Shown here: positions 8,584-16,103 of the stretch, in pieces | Layout: each line of letters opens with the position of its first letter | Numbering within the stretch: the stretch's first letter is position 1 | DNA from: Sphingomonadaceae bacterium | Lineage (GTDB): Bacteria > Pseudomonadota > Alphaproteobacteria > Sphingomonadales > Sphingomonadaceae | DNA length: 64,000 nucleotides | Direction of reading: 5' to 3' | Assembly (NCBI GenBank): GCA_947451145.1 | Contig: CANFXW010000006.1 | Location: forward strand, 86,497 to 150,496 | Made by a program: the position numbers and the translations under genes | The notes under the pieces: generated by a model | Database searches by the model: none | Seen by the model: only the letters and a program-made list of their open reading frames with translations | Told to the model about the DNA's origin: nothing

Positions 8584-8657
8584 GGCCCGATGGCGGAGTG
8601 GTGACGCAGAGGACTGCAAATCCTTGCACGCCGGTTCGATTCCGGCTCGGGCCTCCA
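8584..8657 (+). tRNA. tRNA-Cys (GCA)
   Basis: Cloverleaf with acceptor GGCCCGA/TCGGGCC, anticodon GCA in CTGCAAA, T arm GCCGG-TTCGATT-CCGGC, discriminator T and an encoded CCA. Follows the ribonuclease gene by 63 bp. Confidence 0.96.
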
Positions 8658-8727
8658 CATCGGCTGTCTCTTGGCGGGCGAAAGCGTTTGCGATGGGCTA
8701 TGTCCACCGCTAGAGGCGCGAACAGAA

Positions 8728-8772
8728 GCATCGTGCGGAAAAATGGAAACCGGTTTTCCGCGCCAGCGATGC
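8728..8772. repeat. Short nested palindrome between tRNA genes
   Basis: Outer arms GCATCG (8728-8733) and CGATGC (8767-8772); inner arms GCGGAAAA (8735-8742) and TTTTCCGC (8754-8761). It resembles a short palindrome I remember as frequent in alphaproteobacterial intergenic regions. It could end the tRNA-Cys transcript or be a nucleoid or repeat element. Recognition is from memory only. Confidence 0.6.
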
Positions 8773-8787
8773 GACAGAAATGGTTAA

Positions 8788-8863
8788 GCCGCTTTAGCTC
8801 AGTCGGTAGAGCACATCATTCGTAATGATGGGGTCAGGTGTTCGAATCACCTAAGCGGCACCA
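8788..8863 (+). tRNA. tRNA-Thr (CGT), integration site of the island
   Basis: Intact cloverleaf: acceptor GCCGCTT/AAGCGGC, anticodon CGT in TTCGTAA, T arm AGGTG-TTCGAAT-CACCT, discriminator A and encoded CCA. Its 3' part (8817-8857) is repeated exactly at 19366-19406, marking integration of the island at this gene with the tRNA restored. Confidence 0.97.
8817..8857 (+). repeat. attL-like direct repeat inside tRNA-Thr
   Basis: 41-bp segment from the anticodon stem-loop to the 3' acceptor strand, identical to 19366-19406. Integrases of the tyrosine-recombinase type commonly use this part of tRNA genes. Confidence 0.9.
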
Positions 8864-9121
8864 CCACTTTCATAAGGGAATCCCGGAACTTGCTGTGGAA
8901 GGGCCTTTGAGCAGGGAACCAGTTTGGGTCCTGCTTGGGTCACTTTGGCAGGGAAATGGGTCTGACCCAAGCTATACCCACTTAACCCTTGATCGTTTCG
9001 TGTTGTGCGGCTGGAAGCGCTTTCGCCTGCACTTTTCTTGGTTCGGCTCTTCATCAGAAGGCGGAACCTATGACCCAATGGCCATGCTGACAGCGGCGAG
9101 CATAGGTTTTAGCTGCGACAC
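8864..9121. other. Non-coding left end of island
   Basis: 258 bases between tRNA-Thr and the photolyase gene. No convincing ORF, integrase remnant or repeat was seen. It should contain the promoter of the photolyase operon, but no clear -35/-10 pair could be chosen. Confidence 0.6.
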
Positions 9122-10642
9122 ATGGGAAATCTCATCTTTGTTCTTGGCGATCAATTGACGCCAACGCTGTCCAGCATTGCTGCGGGAGACCCGGCGCGTG
9201 ATCGTATTCTGATGGCCGAGCTTCATGATGAAGCCACCTATGTGCGACATCACAAGAAGAAGATCGCGTTTCTGTTTTCTGCAATGCGGCATTTTGCTGA
9301 AGAGTTGCGCGGTCTGGGTTGGACTGTCGAATATGTGAAGCTGGATGCACCGGACAATCAGGGCAGCTTTTCCCGGCAGCTGGCCTATGCCGTAACCAAA
9401 CATAATCCAGAACGCGTGATCGTCACCGAAGCAGGCGAGTGGCGCATCATGCAGATGTTACGGAGCTGGCAGGCCGAATTTCCGGTCCCGTTAGATATCC
9501 TGCCGGATGGCCGATTTCTGTGCCAGCCTGATGCATTTGCGAATTGGGCCGCTGGTCGCAAACAATTGCGCATGGAGTATTTCTATCGCGATATGCGCCG
9601 CCAGACAGGCCTGTTGATGGACAGCAGCCAGCCCGAAGGCGGACAGTGGAATTTTGATGCAGAGAACCGGAAACCCGCTGGCCTTGATCTGTTCATGCCC
9701 CGGCCCAACCGCAGTCCAACCGATGCCATTACTGACGAGGTTCTGGCGCTGGTTGGAGAGCGGTTCGAAGGTCACTTTGGGAACCTTGAGCCCTTCTGGT
9801 TCGCCGTCACCCGATCAGATGCCGAGGCGGCATTTGCCAAGTTTGTCGAGCAATCGCTGCCGCATTTTGGTGACTATCAGGATGCTATGCTGACCGGTGA
9901 GCCGTTCCTCTATCACGCGGTCATATCCCAATATCTGAACTGCGGCCTGCTCGACCCACTGCACATTTGCCAACAGGTTGAAGCCGCCTATCGTGCGGGC
10001 TCGGTACCGCTCAATGCTGCGGAGGGGTTCATCCGGCAGATCATCGGCTGGCGTGAATATGTTCGCGGGATCTATTGGCTGAAAATGCCCGGCTATGACC
10101 GGAGCAATTTCTTTGGCCACACCCGCCCGCTTCCGGATTTTTACTGGACGGGCGAAACCAGCATGGCTTGCGTCAGGGCCGCCGTGACCCAGACCCGGGA
10201 GCATGCCTATGCCCACCATATCCAGCGATTGATGGTGACAGGCAACTTTGCGATGCTGGCAGGGGTTGATCCTTACCAGCTGCACGAATGGTATCTGAGC
10301 GTCTATACCGATGCCTATGAATGGGTCGAGCTACCCAATACTGTTGGCATGAGCCAGTTTGCCGATGGCGGCTTGCTTGCCTCAAAACCCTATGCGGCAA
10401 GCGGGGCATACATAAACCGCATGTCCAATTATTGTGGATCTTGCCAGTATGACGTCAAACAGCGGACCGGACCCGATGCCTGTCCCTTCAACGCGCTTTA
10501 TTGGAATTTCATCGCGCGGCACCGAGACAAGATCGCGGGCAACCCGCGCATGGCGCAGATGGTTCGCACCTATGACAAGTTTGCAGCCGATGAGCAGCAA
10601 CGCATCGCTGACAGCGCCAACGTGTTTCTGCAGACCCTATGA
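9122..10642 (+). CDS. Photolyase-related protein (FeS-BCP / prokaryotic (6-4) photolyase type)
   Basis: 506 residues. The start MGNLIFVLGDQLTPTLSSI is typical of the deoxyribodipyrimidine photolyase-related family (FeS-BCP, PhrB/CryB), not classic CPD photolyases. The FAD-domain region includes GFIRQIIGWREYVRGIYW and HHIQRLMVTGNFAML. Cysteines at NCGLLDP, SMACVRA, YCGSCQYD and DACPFNAL fit the four ligands of the [4Fe-4S] cluster. Characterised relatives repair (6-4) photoproducts or act as blue-light receptors using FAD and a lumazine antenna. First gene of a tight operon in the island; its stop overlaps the ATG of the DUF2256 gene. Confidence 0.93.
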   Translation: MGNLIFVLGDQLTPTLSSIAAGDPARDRILMAELHDEATYVRHHKKKIAFLFSAMRHFAEELRGLGWTVEYVKLDAPDNQGSFSRQLAYAVTKHNPERVIVTEAGEWRIMQMLRSWQAEFPVPLDILPDGRFLCQPDAFANWAAGRKQLRMEYFYRDMRRQTGLLMDSSQPEGGQWNFDAENRKPAGLDLFMPRPNRSPTDAITDEVLALVGERFEGHFGNLEPFWFAVTRSDAEAAFAKFVEQSLPHFGDYQDAMLTGEPFLYHAVISQYLNCGLLDPLHICQQVEAAYRAGSVPLNAAEGFIRQIIGWREYVRGIYWLKMPGYDRSNFFGHTRPLPDFYWTGETSMACVRAAVTQTREHAYAHHIQRLMVTGNFAMLAGVDPYQLHEWYLSVYTDAYEWVELPNTVGMSQFADGGLLASKPYAASGAYINRMSNYCGSCQYDVKQRTGPDACPFNALYWNFIARHRDKIAGNPRMAQMVRTYDKFAADEQQRIADSANVFLQTL

Positions 10643-10797
10643 CCGACAAACGCTACACAAAATCCAACCTGCCTGAAAAGATCTGTGCAGCCTGTGCCCG
10701 GCCGTTTGCCTGGCGCAAGAAATGGGCGCGCGATTGGGACAATGTCAAAACCTGCTCGGAGCGCTGCAAAGGCGATTTGCTCCGCAAATCGGGTTAG
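10639..10797 (+). CDS. DUF2256 small zinc-ribbon-like protein
   Basis: 52 residues. Reads ICAACARPFAWRKKWARDW followed by CSERCK, the DUF2256 pattern C-x2-C-x-RPF-x-WRKKW-x-x-x-W and C-x3-C. Four cysteines suggest a small metal-binding knuckle. The ATG overlaps the photolyase stop (ATGA), so translation is coupled. From memory, DUF2256 proteins are often encoded beside or fused to this photolyase family, which suggests an accessory role such as cluster assembly or DNA contact. No function is established. Confidence 0.9.
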   Translation: MTDKRYTKSNLPEKICAACARPFAWRKKWARDWDNVKTCSERCKGDLLRKSG

Positions 10798-10885
10798 AGT
10801 GCTGGGGACAGGCCGAAATGAAAAGCTCGCCCCGGGATTGAAGTACGAATACCCTTCTGACTGAACGCCGACCACATTCCTCTGT

Positions 10886-11251
10886 ATGCAGGCAACGATG
10901 AACCGATCCCAATCCCTTGTTGTCTGGTACGATAGCGGTTGCCCGCTGTGCACGCGCGAGATCGCTCTGATGCAGCGTTTGGACCGGGCTGGCCGGATCG
11001 ATTTTGTCGATGCAACCGATCCGGAGATGGCATGTCCGCTGGATCGCAAGCTGATCCTTGCGCGGTTTCATGCTCTAGAAAACGGAACGCTTTTGTCCGG
11101 TGCTGCCGCCTTTGCGGCCATGTGGCGGGCGATTCCGCTTCTCTGGCCGCTTGGGCAGCTGGCACGGATTCGGATGGTCGAGCGCTTGCTGGAATCGGCC
11201 TATGTTCGATTTCTCAAGGTCAGGCCCAGATTGCAGAAGTGGCTTCGATGA
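10886..11251 (+). CDS. DUF393 / DCC-family thiol-oxidoreductase-like protein
   Basis: 121 residues. VVWYDSGCPLCTREI is the DCC motif (Y-D-x-x-C-x-x-C) of DUF393, a thioredoxin-like family annotated as putative thiol-disulfide oxidoreductases. The remainder (ILARFHALENGTLLSGAAAF and a hydrophobic stretch AIPLLWPLGQLARI) matches the family layout. It follows DUF2256 after an 88-bp gap, and its stop overlaps the ATG of the VOC gene. Start could also be the ATG at 10898. Redox partner unknown. Confidence 0.87.
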   Translation: MQATMNRSQSLVVWYDSGCPLCTREIALMQRLDRAGRIDFVDATDPEMACPLDRKLILARFHALENGTLLSGAAAFAAMWRAIPLLWPLGQLARIRMVERLLESAYVRFLKVRPRLQKWLR

Positions 11252-11682
11252 CGCCCTTCAGCCTTCAGACAATCGACCATGTCGTCATCCGCGCGGCAGA
11301 TGCGTCGCGGTTGGTGGCCTTCTATGTTGAGGCGATTGGCTGCAAGCTGGCCTGGGATCGGCCCGAGCTGGGTTTGACCCATTTGGAAGCAGGCGATGCG
11401 ATGCTTGATATTGTCAGCATCAATGGCCCACTCGGCAAGAAGGGCGCCGAATTGCCAGCAGGCCCTGGCAGGAATGTTGACCATCTATGCCTGCGCATCG
11501 CACCGTTCGATTTTGAAGCCATGCGTCAGCATTTTGAGGCCTTTGGTATTGCTGTAGAACCGCCCCAGATGCGGTATGGGGCGCAAGGCCGTGGCTTGTC
11601 GATTTACCTGTCTGATCCCGAGGGCAATGGCATTGAGCTTAAGGAAAGCTTAGTCATGACGATTGACAAGGAGCCACAATGA
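11248..11682 (+). CDS. VOC-family (glyoxalase-like) protein of the photolyase operon
   Basis: 144 residues. Starts MTPFSLQTIDHVVIRAADAS, with metal-ligand-like segments IDHVVI and VDHLCLRI. It ends with IYLSDPEGNGIELKES, the DPEGN-x-x-E-L motif supplying the last ligand. This layout is close to single-domain glyoxalase/fosfomycin-resistance-like proteins. Overlaps the DUF393 stop by 4 bp, and its own stop overlaps the start of the next gene by 4 bp, so all three are translated from one message. Substrate unknown. Confidence 0.88.
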   Translation: MTPFSLQTIDHVVIRAADASRLVAFYVEAIGCKLAWDRPELGLTHLEAGDAMLDIVSINGPLGKKGAELPAGPGRNVDHLCLRIAPFDFEAMRQHFEAFGIAVEPPQMRYGAQGRGLSIYLSDPEGNGIELKESLVMTIDKEPQ

Positions 11683-12149
11683 ATTTCGATCAGGTGAAAT
11701 TGCGGGGGTGTTGGTCGGGAGCAGAAATTGTCGCCTTCATCGAAAGCCAGCTGATACCTATGCGGCTTGCTGTCCATGACAGTGTTGGATCGCCTTGGGT
11801 GCTTTCTCTCTGGTACTTATATGAGAACGGCCAGTTTTGGTGTGCGACCAATCGCAATGCGAAGTTGGCATCTTACCTGGAGGCCGACCCGCAGTGCGGG
11901 TTCGAGATTGCAGGAGATGCAGCGCCCTATCGAGGAATGCGCGGCAAAGGCAAAACAAATCTCGTACCGGAGCGAGGGGGGGAAATCCTGACGCGGCTTC
12001 TGGACCGTTATGGCATTTCCAAGACGAGCGCCCTGGCAAAGTCCCTGCTGGCAAAGGTCGATCAGGAAGTTGCGATCTGTCTAACGCCTCAGCGGATCAG
12101 CAGTTGGGATTTCACTTCCCGGATGGCGGGTGCGCATTCGGCAAAATGA
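11679..12149 (+). CDS. Pyridoxamine 5'-phosphate oxidase-like FMN-binding split-barrel protein
   Basis: 156 residues. SPWVLSLWYLYENGQFWCATN and ASYLEADPQCGFEIAGDAAPYRGMRGKG have the spacing and motifs of split-barrel FMN or F420-binding proteins (PNPOx-like), here without the substrate-specific residues of PdxH. The true PdxH is elsewhere at 50148. Family members are flavin reductases, haem-utilisation proteins or F420 enzymes. Last gene of the photolyase operon. A flavin-handling role beside a FAD photolyase is plausible but inferred. Confidence 0.83.
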   Translation: MNFDQVKLRGCWSGAEIVAFIESQLIPMRLAVHDSVGSPWVLSLWYLYENGQFWCATNRNAKLASYLEADPQCGFEIAGDAAPYRGMRGKGKTNLVPERGGEILTRLLDRYGISKTSALAKSLLAKVDQEVAICLTPQRISSWDFTSRMAGAHSAK

Positions 12150-12309
12150 CCTCCCAGCTTGAAAACAGTCTCACTACACCACGAGCAACGACCTGATTTT
12201 CAGCGATTAATTGCCAAAATGGCAGCGTTCGTCCGTTGACATTGCGGTGCGCGCAGCGCTCCAGCCTTCGCTGACTGCACTAGCGGGTCAGGTAGGTCTT
12301 GGGAGCAAA

Positions 12310-14385
12310 ATGCGTATTTGTGTTTCTGTCAGCTCGAAGTTGCTGATTATGCTCTGTGTGAGCGGGATTACAGCGGCGTTCGCAGTGGGGAGCATTAGCT
12401 ATTTCAGTGCTGATCAAGCGTTGCGTAGTTCCATTACCGATCAGCTGATCTCTATAAGAGAAACAAAGAAAGCCGACATCGCGCGCTATTTCGATGGTGA
12501 GGCACGCATGTTTGCCGTGTTCTCACGTGGTAGCCAGTTGGTGGAAGCAAGCGCTGCGCTCAAGTCCGGGTTTGACGCTACTTCGGCGCAGGGCGGTGGA
12601 AACGAAGCTGCAGAACTGGAACGGTTTTACCGCGAGAAGTTTCTTCCCAAGGTGCCGGATCATGCCGGAACGGCTACGATCGCGGAATACTGGCCGCGCG
12701 ACAGTGCGGGCATCAGATTGCAGGCCGCATATATCGCCAGCAACCCCAACGGTGATGGCAAGCGGTTCCAGCTTGGTCTTAACAGTGAAGAGGTGCCCGC
12801 GGTTGCAGCCTATTCTGCCGCCCACAATCGCTTTCACCCGAGCATGGTCAAAGCGATGGAAGCGATGCGTCTCTATGACGTGTTTCTGGTCGACGCTTCT
12901 ACAGCTGATGTTCTCTACACCGCGCAGAAAGAGCCTGATTTCGCGACCAATCTGGAAAGCGGCCCCTATCGGGATAGCGGGCTCGCAAGGGCTTTTCGGC
13001 TTGCGCGTGATGGCAGGGTAGACGCAACCGGGACTGCTCTGGTCGATTTTGACAAGTATCGGGCATCATTTGACATCCCCTCGTCCTTCATTGCCGCTCC
13101 CGTGATTGCCGACGGTAAGACTGTCGCCGTCGTGATTGGCCAGCTCTCGATCGACGATCTCAATGCCGCAATGACTTCGTCTGGTCATTGGGCATCGGAA
13201 GGTCTGGGCAAGTCTGGCGAGGTTTACCTCGTCGGAGCGGACGGGACGGCACGCACCGACAGCCGGTTTTTGCTGGAGAACAAGCAGGACTACCTCAAGA
13301 CGCTTGCCAATCTAGAAGTTCCAGCTCCGACTATTGCTGCCATCAAAGCTTCTGGCCACTCGATCCTGAATCAGAAATTCTCGACATTCGCGGTCAAGCG
13401 GGCACTTGACGGTGAAACGGGTAGCGACAGCATCAACGATTATCGTGGTGAGGAAGTGTTGTCTGCCTATGCCCCGTTTGAGGTTGGTGGAATGCGCTGG
13501 GCTATCATTGCCGAGAAGGACGTCGCCGAGGCTTTGGAGCCTGTCTACTCTCTGCGCGCGCGCGTGTTCTTTGCCACGGGCGTCATGGCGATCCTGATCA
13601 CGCTGTTCTCAATGTTCGGTGCGCGCTTCTTCCTGGGCCCCATCGCGCGGCTTCAGGCGGGCGTGCAGCGCCTGCGCGAGGGCGAAACGCATTTCAAGAT
13701 TCCGATCATCGGCACCGACGAGTTCGAGGAGCTGGGCAAGGCTTTTAACGAGATGCTGAGTGAGCTTGATGAGCGCAATCAGGTGATCTCAGCCAAGACG
13801 AGCCAGTATGAGAAGTTGCTGCGCAACATTCTGCCGGATGCAGTCGCCGACCGCGTCAGTGGCGGCGAGATGGTTGTGGCCGACACATTTGACAACGTCA
13901 GCATCGTGTACGCCACGATCCACGGGTTGAATTCGATCATCACGGAAACGTCAGCCAAGGAATCGATTGGCCTGCTGAATGAACTGGTCGACGCCTTTGA
14001 CGAAGCGGCCGAGCGGCATGGTGTGGAGAAGGTCAAGACAATTGGCGATGCCTATCTTGCTGCCTGCGGCCTTTCAACGCCGCGACTTGATCACCGACAG
14101 CGTGCCCGGGCGTTCTCCGAAGAAATGCTCGCCATTCTGTCCCGCTTTAACGAGGCTAAGGGTTTCGCACTTGAGTTGCAGGTGGGGCTCGCATTCGGCG
14201 AGGTTGACGCCGGGATCGTTGGCCGCAAGCGGTTCGTTTATGAACTTCTGGGCGATTGCGTTGCCGAGGCGCGCCGCCTGTCCTTCATCGACGGACAGCC
14301 TGGCATTAACATGAGCGAAGCCATGGCGGCTGAGCTTTTGGTGAGTGGCGAACCGGCTGCACACCAGCCGCAAGCGGGGAATTAA
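12310..14385 (+). CDS. Membrane sensor with HAMP and degenerate class III cyclase domain
   Basis: 691 residues. First helix LLIMLCVSGITAAFAVGSI, then a large periplasmic Cache-like sensor to about residue 410, second helix VFFATGVMAILITLFSMFGA, HAMP (LGPIARLQAGVQRLREG) and a C-terminal cyclase homology domain. The domain keeps KTIGDAYLAACGL (specificity Lys 576, metal Asp 580). The first metal Asp of the canonical F-A-D-I motif is Thr 536 (VYATIHG), and the transition-state Asn of G-D-x-V-N is Ala 652 (GDCVAEARR). Standard two-metal catalysis is therefore doubtful. It ends 3 bp before the CNB-channel gene. A TTG at 12211 is a less likely start. Confidence 0.85.
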   Translation: MRICVSVSSKLLIMLCVSGITAAFAVGSISYFSADQALRSSITDQLISIRETKKADIARYFDGEARMFAVFSRGSQLVEASAALKSGFDATSAQGGGNEAAELERFYREKFLPKVPDHAGTATIAEYWPRDSAGIRLQAAYIASNPNGDGKRFQLGLNSEEVPAVAAYSAAHNRFHPSMVKAMEAMRLYDVFLVDASTADVLYTAQKEPDFATNLESGPYRDSGLARAFRLARDGRVDATGTALVDFDKYRASFDIPSSFIAAPVIADGKTVAVVIGQLSIDDLNAAMTSSGHWASEGLGKSGEVYLVGADGTARTDSRFLLENKQDYLKTLANLEVPAPTIAAIKASGHSILNQKFSTFAVKRALDGETGSDSINDYRGEEVLSAYAPFEVGGMRWAIIAEKDVAEALEPVYSLRARVFFATGVMAILITLFSMFGARFFLGPIARLQAGVQRLREGETHFKIPIIGTDEFEELGKAFNEMLSELDERNQVISAKTSQYEKLLRNILPDAVADRVSGGEMVVADTFDNVSIVYATIHGLNSIITETSAKESIGLLNELVDAFDEAAERHGVEKVKTIGDAYLAACGLSTPRLDHRQRARAFSEEMLAILSRFNEAKGFALELQVGLAFGEVDAGIVGRKRFVYELLGDCVAEARRLSFIDGQPGINMSEAMAAELLVSGEPAAHQPQAGN

Positions 14386-14388
14386 CCG

Positions 14389-15819
14389 ATGACGGATGGC
14401 GCTCTGGCCGCGCTGGGCTGGACCTTGCTGGTGACTGCCGGATATCCGGCGCTGGTCATCGCGATGCTGGAACTGCGGCGATCGCTGCTGCCCCGCTTTC
14501 CTAAGGCTGCGGCGATTTGCAATTTGGTGCAGTTCACCATTTTGCCGACGGCAGCGATTTTCATACTCGTTAGCCGCATCTCCGGGATGTCGTCGGAAGA
14601 TACTTTGCCCAGGCTGCTGCAGAGCCTGCTGGTGGTCGCCGGGATCAATGCCGCGCTTGCCGCGATCAACGCTGCGGTGCGTTCGGGCATGCTGCAGGCT
14701 GAATGGGCAAAGCGCATTCCCGCGCTCATTCTCGATCTGTTGCGACTGGTCATTGTGCTTGTCGCAGCGGCCTTCGTTGCCTCGCGCATTTGGGGTGTTG
14801 ATCTTGGCAATCTCCTTGCGGCCCTCGGGGTCGGATCGGTTGTTCTTGGTCTTGCTTTGCAGGATACGGTTTCTGGCTTGTTTGCCGGAATATCGCTGAT
14901 TTCCGGGCGCCACTTCAAGGAGGGGGACTGGATCGAAAGCGACGGAGTGGCTGGCAAGATCGTTCAGATGGACTGGCGCTCAGTCACTGTCGAGACGCTC
15001 GATGACGAGCATTTGGTCGTTTTTCCCAACTCGGAACTGGCCAAGGCACAGTTCAAAGTGATCAACACCGATGCGCGGCCGTTTGGCCAGAGCATCCGCA
15101 TTAAGTTCGCCTATTCCGTGCCTCCCGCTCGTGCCACGTCCGCTATCCATGCCGCTCTGAATGCTGTTGATCTCATTCTGCAGGAACCCGCGCCGGGGAT
15201 AGACATCGTCGGGTTGGGCGATGATGGAATCGAGTTCGAGGTGACTTTCCATGCCCTCACCCGCTTTGATGGTGATGAAGGTTTGACCCACTTCTTCCGC
15301 AAGCTCTGGTATATTTGCGAACGAGAGGGGCTGAGGTTCGCTGGCGCGAATAATCGCAAATACCGCAGCGAATCCCTGTCGCTTCCGGGCAAGCAACAGA
15401 TTGCCGACACTCTTGCCGCAACCGGCATATTCCCCCGCCAATTGCCGGGATTTGAAGCGCTTGTCGCGGCGTCTCAGATAGAACTCTATGACGAGGACGA
15501 AATCCTTCTTCGTGCTGATCAGTCTTTCCAGAAACTGTTCATTGTTCTGAATGGCTCGCTTTCAGCAGAAATCGACAACGGCGAGGGCAGGGAGGCGATC
15601 CAGGTCGTTGGAGAGGGAGAATTCTTCGTCAACCGCGCCTATCTGACGACGTCCCTTGCGGGGCAGTATCTTGTGGCATCAGCAGAGACGATGGTCTTGG
15701 CAGTTGAAACGCGTGACGTCATTGAATTCCTCAATGCCAACCCAACCATGGCAAGGAAGTTTGAGGAAGCGATTGATCTGACCGAACGTGCACTTAGGAG
15801 CATGGCTCCAGCATTCTGA
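14389..15819 (+). CDS. MscS-family channel with C-terminal CNB domain (bCNG type)
   Basis: 476 residues. Four N-terminal hydrophobic helices, then the pore-lining TM3 and beta domain of MscS channels (LGVGSVVLGLALQDTVSGLF, HFKEGDWI, VVFPNSELAKA). The last 130 residues form a cyclic-nucleotide-binding fold (ILLRADQSFQKLFIVLNGSL). The phosphate-binding cassette, normally F-G-E-x-A-L-L-x4-R-S/T-A, reads FFVNRAYLTTSLAGQYL at residues 412-428. The Gly, Glu and Arg that hold the cyclic phosphate and ribose are all missing. Translated right behind the cyclase-like sensor, its obvious partner. Confidence 0.88.
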   Translation: MTDGALAALGWTLLVTAGYPALVIAMLELRRSLLPRFPKAAAICNLVQFTILPTAAIFILVSRISGMSSEDTLPRLLQSLLVVAGINAALAAINAAVRSGMLQAEWAKRIPALILDLLRLVIVLVAAAFVASRIWGVDLGNLLAALGVGSVVLGLALQDTVSGLFAGISLISGRHFKEGDWIESDGVAGKIVQMDWRSVTVETLDDEHLVVFPNSELAKAQFKVINTDARPFGQSIRIKFAYSVPPARATSAIHAALNAVDLILQEPAPGIDIVGLGDDGIEFEVTFHALTRFDGDEGLTHFFRKLWYICEREGLRFAGANNRKYRSESLSLPGKQQIADTLAATGIFPRQLPGFEALVAASQIELYDEDEILLRADQSFQKLFIVLNGSLSAEIDNGEGREAIQVVGEGEFFVNRAYLTTSLAGQYLVASAETMVLAVETRDVIEFLNANPTMARKFEEAIDLTERALRSMAPAF

Positions 15820-15820
15820 G

Positions 15821-15835
15821 TGTGACTAAGTCACA
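15821..15835. promoter_or_regulatory. Perfect palindrome after channel gene (TGTGA-N5-TCACA)
   Basis: TGTGACTAAGTCACA starts 2 bases after the channel stop codon. The half-sites equal those of CRP-family operators, but the spacer is 5 instead of 6. It could equally be a small terminator stem; no T-run follows. Confidence 0.4.
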
Positions 15836-16074
15836 TGGAAACATGGTCAGCCAGCAAGTTACAAAATGCCGACGCTTTTCTTGCTCGGGGCATTTGGGTT
15901 GGGAAAATGAGGCTGTGTCATGCTTTCTCCCTTCGAGAATGTTTGCGTGGGTTCATAGAGATCTCTGCAGTTAGCTAAGCAACTTTGGTCAAGCGCGGCA
16001 GCTAAGCGTGGCCAAATTGGCACCTTCTGCATTTGAAATTTGGCATCTTTTCGGAAAGGTCTTTTCCAAGAGCC

Positions 16075-16098
16075 GCTAGCCAACTTTGATTGGCTAGC
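16075..16098. repeat. Inverted repeat at the MFS truncation point
   Basis: GCTAGCCAA / TTGGCTAGC with a 6-base loop (16084-16089), ending 6 bases before the surviving MFS reading frame. An in-frame TAG in the right arm closes the frame upstream. It may be a recombination scar or a terminator. The 239 bases before it (15836-16074) hold no recognisable gene. Confidence 0.7.
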
Positions 16099-16103
16099 GC
16101 AGC

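Noticed and set aside
11679..12149. Second pdxH
   Set aside because: It has the split-barrel fold but lacks the PdxH substrate motifs, which are all present in the gene at 50148.
12310..15819. Calling the cyclase/channel pair a Pycsar anti-phage system
   Set aside because: Pycsar cyclases are soluble and catalytically intact with small TM or TIR effectors. This protein has a Cache-HAMP sensor and a defective active site, so only a loose analogy is kept as a finding.
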